From Candidatus Villigracilis saccharophilus (lineage in GTDB: Bacteria > Chloroflexota > Anaerolineae > Anaerolineales > Villigracilaceae): 64,000 nucleotides of DNA. Positions 41,195 through 50,837 of the stretch are shown piece by piece; within the stretch, counting starts at the first letter, position 1, and each line of letters begins with the position of its first letter. The DNA lies in the NCBI GenBank assembly GCA_016709305.1, contig JADJNA010000058.1, positions 1 through 64,000 of the forward strand, in the 5' to 3' direction. Position numbers and translations under genes: made by a program. Under the pieces are notes generated by a model. It ran no database searches. It had not been told where the DNA came from and was given only the letters and a program-made list of their open reading frames with translations.

Positions 41195-42514
41195 ATGGAT
41201 ACAAAATTCGTCCTCGACCTGCCTAATGAAAAAACAGCCAATTTCGGGTTTATGTGGAATATGCTCCGCAACCCGCTTGAGGCGTTGACTCACCTTGCGC
41301 AGGATCAGGGCGATATTGCCCGTGTAAAACTCCGCAAACGTGACCTGTTCCTTCTCAGCCATCCTGATTTCATCGAGCAGGTATTGGTAAAACAACAGAA
41401 CAATTTTATTAAAGGACAGAGTCTGCAACGCGCACGCATTATTTTAGGGGACGGTCTGTTAACCAGCGAAGGCAACGAACACCGCGCTCACCGGCACATG
41501 TTACAACCCGCGTTCTATCATCAACGCGTGGAAGAATACCTGCCCATAATGAACGAAAACACATCTAGGCAGATGTCACCATGGCGGGATGGCGCGAGCA
41601 TAGATATGTCCGATGAAATGATGCGCCTTACGTTGAACATCGCTCTTTGGTCATTCTTTGGCAACGCTCCTGAAGGCGCTGTAGAACGGGTCAATAAATC
41701 AATGGGAACGCTGACAAAACTCTTTCCGCTGACCCAGCTTCCTGTTCCAGATGTGCTGCGGAGATTATTGCCCGGGTTCAAAAAAGCGAATGCAGACCTG
41801 CGTGAAGTGACTGAATCTCTGTCAAAAAATCCGCGCTCTGAAAAAGCAAAGAATGCGCTGATCCACATCCTGAAGGAAAACTGTGAGGCGCAATTTACGA
41901 ATGAACAGATCCACGCACATACCCTGACCTTTTTGCTGGCGGGCCACGAAACAACTGCGCTTCTTTTGACCTGGTGTTTGGATATGCTTGCACACCATCC
42001 GCAGGTTCAGGCAAAACTTCAGGGAGAAGTCGATCATGTGCTTGGTGACCGTTTTCCACACGAGGAGGATCTTCAAAACCTGCCCTACACACGCACCATC
42101 ATCAAAGAGACTTTACGGCTGCGTCCGCCCGCGTGGGCAATAGGCCGTCAGGCTGTACAGGATTGTGAGATTGGTGGACAACATATTGCCGCAGGTTCGA
42201 CTGTCCTTGTCAGCCAATGGGTAACGCATCACGATGCGCGCTTCTATGAAAATCCGCATCAATTTCGCCCAGCGCGTTGGTACGAAATCGAGAATATTGC
42301 ATTTCCCCGATATGCCTACTTCCCATTCGGCGGCGGGAACCGGGTTTGCATCGGCGAGCATTTTGCCATGACCGAAGCGATGGCAGGCCTGGCAATGATG
42401 TCACGCAGATGGAGTTTTATGCCCGTCCAGGAAGCGCCCGCAAAACCCAGTCCGAGTATTACGTTGCGGCCAAACAAAAATGTTAAGTTGATAATAGGGA
42501 GGCGCGCTGTATGA
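41195..42514 (+). CDS. Cytochrome P450
   Basis: 439 aa soluble heme monooxygenase. Landmarks: FLLAGHETTALLLTWCL (I-helix oxygen-binding Thr), KETLRLRPP (ExxR), and FGGGNRVCIGEHFAMTEA with heme-ligand C385. The helix-K and meander pattern and the N-terminal region GDIARVKLRKRDLFLLSHPDFIEQVL resemble fatty-acid/terpenoid hydroxylating CYP102/CYP4-like or CYP116-like soluble groups; substrate unknown. No ferredoxin or reductase gene is adjacent, so redox partners are elsewhere. Oxygen use indicates that the host meets air. Confidence 0.95.
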   Translation: MDTKFVLDLPNEKTANFGFMWNMLRNPLEALTHLAQDQGDIARVKLRKRDLFLLSHPDFIEQVLVKQQNNFIKGQSLQRARIILGDGLLTSEGNEHRAHRHMLQPAFYHQRVEEYLPIMNENTSRQMSPWRDGASIDMSDEMMRLTLNIALWSFFGNAPEGAVERVNKSMGTLTKLFPLTQLPVPDVLRRLLPGFKKANADLREVTESLSKNPRSEKAKNALIHILKENCEAQFTNEQIHAHTLTFLLAGHETTALLLTWCLDMLAHHPQVQAKLQGEVDHVLGDRFPHEEDLQNLPYTRTIIKETLRLRPPAWAIGRQAVQDCEIGGQHIAAGSTVLVSQWVTHHDARFYENPHQFRPARWYEIENIAFPRYAYFPFGGGNRVCIGEHFAMTEAMAGLAMMSRRWSFMPVQEAPAKPSPSITLRPNKNVKLIIGRRAV

Positions 42515-42596
42515 TATGTAAAGATAAATAAAAAAAAACTGAAACACGTATTCACGTGAAAAAACAACAATCAAAAAAATAATTGGAGGAACAAAA

Positions 42597-43700
42597 ATGA
42601 AATCAACGCTACGAACTGTTTTGAGCACACTTGTATTAGCCAGTATGCTGCTCGCTTGTGGGACGCAGGCGCCAGTCACAACCGCACCTGATACCGTCAG
42701 TACTGCCGTGGCGGGAACTCAACAAGCAGAAGCGCTTGCCCAGGCGACCGTGAACTCCACTACCCTGACTGCCATGCCTGCCACTCCCACCCCGGGACCT
42801 GCGATTGAATATGTTGCTCTCACCGAAGAGGAATTGGCCGCGCTGATCGATGAGGCAGTCGCTCAAGCAATATCTGCCACCGAACAAGCCACAACGGCAG
42901 TTACAACCACGACAACAGACGACGCGGTCACTACCGAAGAAGTTGTTTACGTCTACGATTACTATTACTACGCTGATTATTATGTGGAATATGCCGAAGA
43001 TCTAATGGCTGAGTATTACTCTCTGTACTCAGACCTGGCAACGGAAATGATCACAGAGTTGAACTCGATCGAAACAGAGCTTGCCCAACTGAATGACACG
43101 CTCACATCTATCGACTCATCCCTGCAGGAGATCAGCAGCACACTTGAACAGGGTCTGGCTGTCGCGGAAGAATCCATTGCCCAGCTTGAAGCTGCTGCCC
43201 AGCAGGCGCAGACCAACGCGCAGGAGTTACAGACCCAGGCACAGGATATGATCTCCGTTTTGCAGGCAGAGCAACAAGGACGCGTGGATCAGCTTTCACA
43301 GATCCAGCCGAACAATATTCCGGCTGACAAAGCCGCCGCTCTCCAATCTGCTTTTGATTTCGTTGATTTTGCAAACACTGCCATGGGTGATAATAAGCTA
43401 AGCATGGATGAGTTGACTACTCTTGCACAGCTTGGCAAAAATACACAGGCGGGCTTCACGAGTTTTGGCGGAGTTGGCGGCGGTCCTGACCTGGCCCAGT
43501 TCTCAGGCAAGTTTGACGAGATCACCACTCAACTCGCCCGCGGACAAATGCCACAGGCGCGCGGAAACATCGGTCAATTCGAATCTGCCCTGGGCTCGCG
43601 CCCCGGCCCCGGCGCTGGGGGTGGTCTGCCAGGTAGTGGTGGCGGATTACCCGGCGGAGGCGGTGGTCTGCCCGGCGGTGGCCCTGGTCCGCGACCGTAA
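42597..43700 (+). CDS. Tyr-rich, coiled-coil lipoprotein with Gly/Pro tail
   Basis: 367 aa. Signal peptide and lipobox LLAC (Cys 21), then a Thr/Ala/Pro-rich linker, a Tyr cluster (YDYYYYADYYVEY, about 122-134), a long helical coiled coil (about 145-230), an EF-hand-like GDNKLSMDELTTL loop and a C-terminal tail of repeated GGGLPGG units. It should be anchored on the outer face of the membrane. I do not recognise a family. It stands alone, with GGAGG before the ATG and a terminator behind. Confidence 0.8.
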   Translation: MKSTLRTVLSTLVLASMLLACGTQAPVTTAPDTVSTAVAGTQQAEALAQATVNSTTLTAMPATPTPGPAIEYVALTEEELAALIDEAVAQAISATEQATTAVTTTTTDDAVTTEEVVYVYDYYYYADYYVEYAEDLMAEYYSLYSDLATEMITELNSIETELAQLNDTLTSIDSSLQEISSTLEQGLAVAEESIAQLEAAAQQAQTNAQELQTQAQDMISVLQAEQQGRVDQLSQIQPNNIPADKAAALQSAFDFVDFANTAMGDNKLSMDELTTLAQLGKNTQAGFTSFGGVGGGPDLAQFSGKFDEITTQLARGQMPQARGNIGQFESALGSRPGPGAGGGLPGSGGGLPGGGGGLPGGGPGPRP

Positions 43701-43737
43701 CGATGTTGGGAACGGGAACATCCATTCGATAAAAAAT

Positions 43738-43768
43738 TACAGGTGAGGCAATTGCCTCACCTGTTCAC
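43738..43768. terminator. Bidirectional terminator between convergent genes
   Basis: ACAGGTGAGGCA and TGCCTCACCTGT arms with a 2-base centre. It separates the lipoprotein gene from the membrane glycosyltransferase gene. Confidence 0.7.
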
Positions 43769-43786
43769 ATCTTAATCAATGAAATA

Positions 43787-45500
43787 TTACTCTGGCAGGG
43801 TCAAAACATTATTAATTTTTTCGATCAAGCGCGGATTCAATTTTTCCATTCGATTCGTCTCACTGGAAAAAGCAAGCAAAAAGCTTATACAAATTGATAA
43901 CACTATAAGCAAATTGGACAGGCCAATAAAATACTTTGCCGCTTTGGAATTTGATCTTTGGCCTCTTAAGATCAACTTCCAATATCCCATGACAGCAAGA
44001 AGCGTAATCTGGGAAATGATATCCACAAGAAAACGCATTTGACCAAAGAAATAAAATAAGATGGTGAGAAAACCTATTAAAAATGATCCAAGCAGAAGAT
44101 AAATGGGAAAACTGTGTGATTTGGTACGGTCAGGCAAGGTACTTTTGTGGCCGGAAAATAAATGGACCAGACTTAATAAAAGGAAAGGCGCACAAAATAA
44201 CAGGCCGGTCACTCTCCCGGCTGCATATAGATACGGCGGCGTTATATTTAACCTATTCAGGATACCGGAGCCATTTATCGGTTGAATGAATGGAAATCGG
44301 GCAATAAATTCAAAGGGCTGGAATACATATCCATATAGATTTGGAAGAAAATAATCCGGTTGAAATACCAATCCCATTTGTTTATTTAAGTTGAAAATAG
44401 TAATCTGATAGCGCAATCCGAATTCAAGCGGGGAATCGAAACGCGCCCAGTTGTACCATCCTATGGCAACTGCGCCAATCATCAGTGGAATAAAAAGCGG
44501 AGCGATCAACTGCGGAATCTTGATCCAGTTTATGGGTCTGGGCAGATTCCTTACGATCCAAAACACTACAAATGCCGCAAAAAAAATCACGGAAAATGTG
44601 TTGATCGCCCTGGAGCCAACTGAACAAGCCCAGAAAAACCCCGCCCAAAAAAGTTTCCATTTATGAATGGATGGGTCATTTTCGAAAGCTGACAGAATAA
44701 AATACACCCCGCCGATCAAGAAGAATTGACCGGCACCGATGGCCGCTTCATACACATCAGGAATATTAACCGACCAGAGAATTGGCAGGATCAAACCGAT
44801 AAGTGGAATACAAACAATGGAATTCCATATTGTTATATTTGGGAAAAATATTCGCCTTAATTTAAAAATGATCAGGGAATTAAAAATCAGCAATCCTGCG
44901 GAGAAGAAATAAACGATAAAAATATCCGCGATCTTTTTATCGACCAATAATTGGATCGGTGTAATTAATATTGCAGGAACTGGCCCCCAATACAAATACA
45001 ATTTCTCCTTGTAAAGCGACAGATCCCAAATCTCATCCGAGAAAGAAGGTCTGGTTATCGGGCTGTAGGGATCCTGTGCCTCCAACATGGCCTGCCCCGG
45101 TGACCGGTCTACATAAAGGTGTCCTTTGCCAAACGCATCTGCCAGTTGCGTGTAATACTGGGTTGAATGATTCCATGTAGTGAAATTGCCAAAAGTAATA
45201 AACCAGGCGTATATAACAAAGATCAAAATCCATAAATGCCCAACCAGAAAAACAGTCTTACCATTTTCAGATCTGATTGCCAATTCAAGAAATCTATATT
45301 TTCTTTTGAAATAAGTCAAAAACATGGAATAAAAAACGAGCAGTGTACCCAACAAGATCAAAAAATAACGTGTGCGTCCCCAGGTGATATTCGGGTCAAC
45401 CCCGATTTCGTATGCGAACACTGCCATCAAGACACATATCAGACCGTCAACTACCAACAAGGTCGGGATTAAGAAATCAGAAATAGTTTTTTTTTGGCAT
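43787..45500 (-). CDS. Large membrane glycosyltransferase-like protein, frameshifted in an A9 run after the start
   Basis: The open frame gives 557 aa from 45460, all polytopic (about 12 helices) with GNFTTWNHSTQYYTQLADAFGKGHLYVD and DRSPGQAML in the first outer loop, similar in layout to GT-C/PMT membrane transferases. An ATG at 45500 (MPKK...) lies one base out of frame: the minus strand has nine A (complement of T 45487-45495); with eight A the product would read MPKKTISDFLIPTLLVVDGL straight into the frame. So the start is probably 45500 and the run carries one extra base by error or slippage. Substrate unknown; no operon partner. Confidence 0.7.
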
Positions 45501-45702
45501 GGATTAAATTCTCTGCTCGCAGGCTTGGCCTGAAAGAATAATCTTCACATAGAGTGTGTTCAATTCTACCGCTTGTTGAATAAATTACTCATAATACTTG
45601 AAGAGATCCTCATGGAATATCAAAGTGCGTTTTTATTAATGCGGCATCCTATAACAGGATGGAATTGTCGTAAAACCACATAAATCGCAATAGAGAAAAG
45701 CC

Positions 45703-46372
45703 ATGACAGAACCCAACACAAAACCTGTTTACCGCATTGCCGACCTGCATGAATCAGACCGTCCGCGTGAGCGTTTATTGTTACTCGGTCCGCAGGCATT
45801 GACCAAGCCGGGTTGACCGCCATTTTATTGCGCGTGGGAGTGAAGGGGGATAACGCCGTGGAAGCGGGTCAACGCTTGTTAAAAAATTCAGTGGCATTAG
45901 CGGGCTGCACCGTACGCTGATCAAGGAACTGATGCAACTACATGCAATTGGAGGAGGCGAAGGCGGCGCAGATAAAAGCAGCCATTGAACCGGGTAGAAG
46001 GTTAACGCTTGAAGCCCGGAAGAAGGTGTATCCATTAATAGTCCGTCGGATGCGGCTGCGCTTGTGCCGTATGAGACGTCTGCATTGGAGCAGGAACATT
46101 TACGCGTGATTCTATTGGACAGAAGAAACCACGTATTGGAAATTGTGGAGATTTACAAGGGCTCGGTCAACTCTTCGCAGGTGAGGGTCGGGGAATTATT
46201 CAAGGATGCGGTCCGAACGAACGCGTCTGGAATTATTGTTGTGTATAACCATTCCAGCGGCGAGCCATCCGTACAGGCGGGAAAGCTATTGGTAGAGGAT
46301 GTTCTTGATCACATGGTGATCGGATAGGGGAAATGGGTGTCGTTAAAGAAAAGAGGATTGGGCTTTACCTAG
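45703..46372 (+). pseudogene. radC: radC-like (JAB/MPN domain) pseudogene
   Basis: A RadC-type sequence broken by several lesions. It starts TEPNTKPVYRIADLHESDRPRERLL, then a stop (TGA near 45814) and frame changes in the UPF0758 N-domain (LLRVGVKGDNAVEAGQRLL recognisable), then an open C-terminal JAB part YETSALEQEHLRVILLDRR...IVVYNHSSGEPSV. About a dozen residues of the SxxxxD region are missing, so the metal site is incomplete, and CAG has become TAG at 46325 before KWVSLKKRGLG. Multiple lesions of different types show real decay rather than a sequencing slip. Confidence 0.75.
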
Positions 46373-46390
46373 TCTCTGAACATCGATATC

Positions 46391-46690
46391 CTACACACTT
46401 CTCTTCACGTCAAACCCATTAAACTCCCCTGTCACAGGTTCATACTCCACACAAGCTTCATCCACTCGCGAGGCGCGCGGACCTTGCTTTACCAATTCGA
46501 CAAATTTTTCAATTTGGTGGCGGGCACCTTCGGCGATCGTTTCGACACTGTTCTGCCCGACATTTCGCACCCAGCCCGTCACCCCGATCTGCAGCCCATA
46601 ATACTCTACATGCGCGCGGAACCCCACACCTTGTACACGTCCAGTTACTCGAATATGCACACGCTGTATTTCATCAGGAATTGTTTCCAC
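46391..46690 (-). CDS. acyP: Acylphosphatase
   Basis: 99 aa. Signature VTGRVQGVGFRAHV with the catalytic Arg and GVTGWVRNVGQNSVE with the catalytic Asn are both intact. It cleaves acyl-phosphates in the cytoplasm. It overlaps the end of the upstream peptidase gene by 17 bases and is probably cotranscribed with it. Confidence 0.95.
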   Translation of the reverse strand: METIPDEIQRVHIRVTGRVQGVGFRAHVEYYGLQIGVTGWVRNVGQNSVETIAEGARHQIEKFVELVKQGPRASRVDEACVEYEPVTGEFNGFDVKRSV

Positions 46691-47900
46691 GTTTTCTCCT
46701 TTGACGCAACAGGTCTATGGCGCCCCACAATGGGACCAGCAACGCCAGTACCAGTAGTAAAACGAACGGCAAGAGATTTCGAACCGCCACTCCAACAAGA
46801 TCTTCCCCCAGCACGTTTTCACGCCAACGTGCCTCCAATTGGCTGAGCGGAGCGCCAAGCGCGTTCGTTGCACCCAGTTCACACGGATATCCATTGCCAT
46901 ATTCCTCGATCAATCTGGTCAGCCCGGGAATCCCATATGTATCACGGATGTAGGTAACAAATGATTGGGATTGGGCATATGCCAGATAGGCGTTGCCTGC
47001 ATCAGCGGGAAAAGAGGCGCACAAGTCATCAAACAAGAGCAGTGAATCATTTTGACTCGCAATTTCCAACGCGTTCGCATAATCCGGATCTGGGTAGCGT
47101 TCCACCATCGAAGCCAGCCCCTCAAGCAGCCATCTCGGCTGAAGAAAATATTTTTCACGAAGCGCTCGATACAAAATCACATGCGTCAATTCGTGCGGGA
47201 TCGTGGTTTCCATTTCGATAATCTGGCTTTCACCAGGCGCAATGGCAACCAACACAACACCGGTCTTCGGACTGGCTTGTCCGCCCACCCAATCTTCTCC
47301 GCCAATCAATAAGGTACTTTGCAGGTCAGTAACATTGGAGTAAATATAAATATCGATCGGATCGGAAAGCGAGAGCGGAATGATTTCGTTCAAGGCAAGC
47401 AAACCCGCGCCCGCCGCATCCATAGCCGATGCACCAAAGGCATCATCGCCCGCGTACCAATGTACGACCACATTCGCCCGCGATGATTCTCGCCAGGGGA
47501 ATCGCTCATCGTTATACGGAAAACTGATCGGCGCGCTCGTGTAGGTCTGGTCATCTGTCAGCGTGGCTTGATACCAGAAGACAACCCAACTGAAGGGAGG
47601 TAAAACGTTCAGCGAAGCATCGTATGTAAAACTCACCGACCCGTCACTTGCAACTTCGACCTTTTCAACACGCGTCGCTTCCTCATTCACGCCGCGAAAA
47701 AGCAGGGAAGCTTGTTGTATGGGGATCGAGGATTTTATCTTCGCTGTAAAAATAATCGTGCGCCCAAAATTGATCTCCACTTTGGCATCTTCCACCACGA
47801 TCCCTCCCTGAGCGTGAACCTGATCGGGGTTCCTTGACATGCTCCCCATAAAAAGCGCGATCAGGATCATCCGTATTATAACTTTGCGTGAATTCCACAT
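46674..47900 (-). CDS. Membrane-anchored peptidase MA-like metalloprotease
   Basis: 408 aa. N-terminal signal sequence (about 8-30), an extracytoplasmic beta domain (about 32-140), and a gluzincin-type catalytic region with HELTH at 236-240 and the third ligand Glu in LLEGLASM (about 260), as in the peptidase MA family. A C-terminal TM helix (about 377-398) and RRKR tail anchor it. It faces outward and may process surface proteins or pili. Start at 47900 is an ATG or alternative; no strong ribosome site. Confidence 0.8.
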   Translation of the reverse strand: MWNSRKVIIRMILIALFMGSMSRNPDQVHAQGGIVVEDAKVEINFGRTIIFTAKIKSSIPIQQASLLFRGVNEEATRVEKVEVASDGSVSFTYDASLNVLPPFSWVVFWYQATLTDDQTYTSAPISFPYNDERFPWRESSRANVVVHWYAGDDAFGASAMDAAGAGLLALNEIIPLSLSDPIDIYIYSNVTDLQSTLLIGGEDWVGGQASPKTGVVLVAIAPGESQIIEMETTIPHELTHVILYRALREKYFLQPRWLLEGLASMVERYPDPDYANALEIASQNDSLLLFDDLCASFPADAGNAYLAYAQSQSFVTYIRDTYGIPGLTRLIEEYGNGYPCELGATNALGAPLSQLEARWRENVLGEDLVGVAVRNLLPFVLLLVLALLVPLWGAIDLLRQRRKRGNNS

Positions 47901-47904
47901 TTCG

Positions 47905-48822
47905 CTACCTCGCTAAATACACTAGCAATGGAGTGAGCGTAAGCGGACTCAGCGCCGTGCCGAGAAAAACGATGGCGGTCACAAGAGCAGGCTCCAGTTG
48001 GTATTCGGTGGCAACAACCGTAGTTGCCACTGCCGCGGGCATGGAGGCTTCCAACACACTCCCCTGCCGCGCTGTGTGTTCCAAACCGAACAGGCTCGCA
48101 AGTAATAATCCCACCAGTGGGCCAAGCAAAAGTTTAGCGAACACGCCAATGCCCAGCGCACGGAAATTATGCGACCATTGGATGCGAGTTAATTCCAATC
48201 CAAGCAAAATGAGCATGACGGGTATCGCGCCATTTGCGGCAATTTCAATGGTACGTGACAACGGCAAAGGGAGCTCAATACCCCATGCCTTGACCAGAAT
48301 TGCCAGGAGTACGCCGTACATGATCGGCAGTTTGAAGATCCCAAGCACCGCAGATCTCAGATCCATATGACCAAGGGAAGCGATGATCACGCCGACCGTA
48401 TTGAAGAGAATGGTTGTTGTCACATAGAAAATAGATGCAACCGCCAGCGCGTCATTTCCAAACGCGAATTTAACCAGAGGCAAACCATAGTTGCCGGTGT
48501 TGCCGAAGGCAACTGTAAGAATAACAGCCAGCATATATGGTCTTTCGAGTTGAAATATTTTACCGAACAGGAAAGCCAGTAATCCCATGACAGTGATCAC
48601 AGAAACCGTGTACCCAACGGTGGTCAACGCCTGCCCCAGATTGAGTCTACTTTTTATCATTAAGTCAAAAACGAGCAACGGACTGAACACATAAAAGACC
48701 ACGCGCCCAAGCGAACGCGAATCGACGGTGAGGAATTTTCCAAGGATAAATCCTGATCCACTGACCAACAGAATGGGCAGGAGATTATTTGCGAAGGTGG
48801 TGATGAGTTCGTTGAGAAACAT
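47905..48822 (-). CDS. AEC-family transporter (auxin efflux carrier type)
   Basis: 305 aa with about ten TM helices in two five-helix repeats, as in bile acid/AEC transporters. N-terminal LLPILLVSGSGFILGKFL and the conserved LAVILTVAFGNTGNYGLPLVKFAFG (about 90-115) are diagnostic; similar proteins export malonate or malate. It lies 5 bases before the peptidase gene and so is likely in one leftward unit with it and acyP. Confidence 0.88.
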   Translation of the reverse strand: MFLNELITTFANNLLPILLVSGSGFILGKFLTVDSRSLGRVVFYVFSPLLVFDLMIKSRLNLGQALTTVGYTVSVITVMGLLAFLFGKIFQLERPYMLAVILTVAFGNTGNYGLPLVKFAFGNDALAVASIFYVTTTILFNTVGVIIASLGHMDLRSAVLGIFKLPIMYGVLLAILVKAWGIELPLPLSRTIEIAANGAIPVMLILLGLELTRIQWSHNFRALGIGVFAKLLLGPLVGLLLASLFGLEHTARQGSVLEASMPAAVATTVVATEYQLEPALVTAIVFLGTALSPLTLTPLLVYLAR

Positions 48823-48857
48823 AAGGTTGTGGCGAAATTATAACCCCCGATAAATGT

Positions 48858-48888
48858 TGTAGGGGCGCAGCAATGCTGCGCCCCTACC
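48858..48888. repeat. GTAGGGGC-type palindromic repeat (copy 3)
   Basis: GTAGGGGCGCAGCA and TGCTGCGCCCCTAC: a perfect 14-base inverted repeat with a one-base centre and no T tract. It lies between miaB and the AEC gene. Confidence 0.65.
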
Positions 48889-48903
48889 CGCCCCCAGATG
48901 TGA

Positions 48904-50245
48904 TTACAAAGAAATCAATGCGGTCTGTTTCAGCACCGCTTGCATGGACCACGGCCCTGTCCATGTGACGGTGACGGGCAGAACTTTTCCGCGCAGGTCA
49001 TCTTCTGATTCCACGAAGATGATCTTGTTGGTGGGGGTGCGTCCGCGCCAGCGGTTTTTGACTTTATTTTCAAATAAAACATCAACGGTTTCGCCGAGAT
49101 ATTTTTTATTGATCTCGGCCAAAATACCTTCCTGTAGATCATCGAGGATGTGCAGGCGGCGTAGTTTGTCTTCTTCGGGTACATTATCATCCATGCGGCG
49201 GGTGGCGACAGTCCCTTCACGAAGGGAGTAGCGTGCCAGATGCGCCACATCCAGTTTCAGGTCAGACAGGACACGGTAGGTTTCCATGAATTGTTCCTCT
49301 GTCTCGCCTGGGAATCCAACGATGATGTCAGTTGCAATGGAACATCCAGGAATTTGTTCGCGGATCTTCGCCACAAGATCACGGTATTGCTGCTGGGTGT
49401 ATCCGCGTTTCATATTTGATAAAACTTCATCGTCCCCAGCCTGAATGGGTAGTTCAATATGCGGCATCACGCGCGGAAGCTCTGCGATGGCTCGGATGAG
49501 GTCATCTTCAAAATAATTGGGATGTGAGGTCAGGAAGCGAATGCGCTCGATGCCCTCGACTTCGTGAATGAGATGCAGAAGTTTTGCGAGGTTGGGGCCG
49601 TCGGGGATGTCCTTGCCGTAACGGTCCACGATCTGACCGAGCAGAGTTACTTCTTTGACGCCCTGTCTCGCCAGTGAGCGGACTTCACCCACAATATCGC
49701 CGACGGGGCGCGAGCGTTCTCCGCCGCGTTTGGAGGGGATGATGCAAAATGTGCAGGCGTGTGAACAGCCATATACAATTGGCACATGCGCGCTGATGAG
49801 TTTGCCCTGCTCTGCCACAGGGAGGATCAGTTCCTCGTCCATCATCAGGAAGCGGCGCGTGGTTTCCGCGTCTTCCAGTGAGTGGATTTCACCCTGCGTA
49901 AGGAGCGAGATCAATGGGCCGGGATCGGAGGGCGGGGAGAAGACATCCACATATGGAAGTTTCTCGCGTAATTTTTCCGCGCCGCGCACACCGACCATAC
50001 AGCCCATGAGGTTGATGACAAGATTGGGATTTTTCTTCTTGAGCGGCATTAACGAAGTGACCCGCCCATAGGCCTTATCTTCGGCGGACTGGCGCACCAC
50101 GCAGGTATTTAAAACGATAACATCCGCTTCTTCGATGGTTTCGGTAAGGGTATAGCCAAGATGCTCAAGCGAAGAGCCGACCCGCTGTGAGTCGGCTACG
50201 TTCATTTGGCATCCTTCTGTCCAGATGTGGTATTTTTTTTTCCAT
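48904..50245 (-). CDS. miaB: tRNA-2-methylthio-N6-dimethylallyladenosine synthase, A9 frameshift at the start
   Basis: Radical-SAM methylthiotransferase acting on position 37 of tRNA. The N-terminal cluster domain starts YHIWTEGCQMNVADSQ; the radical SAM CxxxCxxC motif is YGCSHACTFCIIPSKRGGERS; later GFPGETEEQF and a C-terminal TRAM domain (about 380-440) complete it. The natural start ATGGAA (50245) is one base out of frame because of nine A (complement of T 50233-50241): with eight A it reads MEKKYHIWTEGCQMN, as in homologues. A TATAAT (50254-50259) ends 8 bases before this ATG, supporting it as the true, leaderless start. The uninterrupted frame would otherwise begin far upstream at a nonstandard codon. 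Confidence 0.88.
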
Positions 50246-50253
50246 AGGCGCGA

Positions 50254-50259
50254 ATTATA
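50254..50259 (-). promoter_or_regulatory. -10 box of a leaderless miaB transcript
   Basis: TATAAT on the minus strand, ending 8 bases before the ATG at 50245; no ribosome site between. Confidence 0.5.
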
Positions 50260-50357
50260 CCAAGTCTGTCGGGATTCAAGTTTCGGGATTTGGATATAAA
50301 AAAACAGCACCACCGTTTGAAGGTGGCGGCTTGTATAATTAAATCGGCCTATTTCTT

Positions 50358-50717
50358 CTATGGATGCAGGCAGGCTTGTAAAATATTATAAGCGCTGGTT
50401 GCCGCAGCCTGTTCAGTTGTGCAATGATGCATTTCGTTACCATGATCAGCCAGACAGTCGGTTAAATCATCAAGGGCAGCGTTATACGCATCCTGCTGCA
50501 CTGAGCAATCTGGAGCGGGCGGAACTACAACCCCACCCACCTCGCCCAAACTTAATGTAGAGAGAGAATTATTGATCTGACTGAACACATTGCCAATGGC
50601 TGGACCAAGAATCATCAATGCAGCGATGACCACAAGTGCAACCAATACAAGAATGAGCGCATACTCCACCAACCCCTGGCCCTTATCGCATTTTTTCCGA
50701 GAGTTTGATGAATTCAT
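50358..50717 (-). CDS. Flp/Fap-type pilin with Cys-containing C-terminal extension
   Basis: 119 aa. Prepilin-like leader MNSSNSRKKCDKG followed by QGLVEYALILVLVALVVIAAL (Gly at the cleavage site, Glu at +5 of the mature helix) is the class IVb Flp pattern. Flp pilins are usually 50-70 aa; this one continues past the helix with VVVPPAPDC and a helical extension containing four Cys (DC, DC, HC, AC), which could form two disulphides outside the cell. No tad/cpa assembly gene lies in the window, so it is an orphan here. Confidence 0.82.
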   Translation of the reverse strand: MNSSNSRKKCDKGQGLVEYALILVLVALVVIAALMILGPAIGNVFSQINNSLSTLSLGEVGGVVVPPAPDCSVQQDAYNAALDDLTDCLADHGNEMHHCTTEQAAATSAYNILQACLHP

Positions 50718-50837
50718 ACCGAACGCTCCTATCCAAAAACTATTCAATTAATTGAATAGTAAATCTTATACTTTTCTTGCACGCAAATGTCAATACCGCA
50801 ATCCTTTAGGCTCGCTCACACGGATTATTTATTGCAG

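Noticed and set aside
41195..42514. P450 as part of a biosynthetic gene cluster
   Set aside because: Neighbours are a two-component pair and a lipoprotein; no tailoring or core enzymes.
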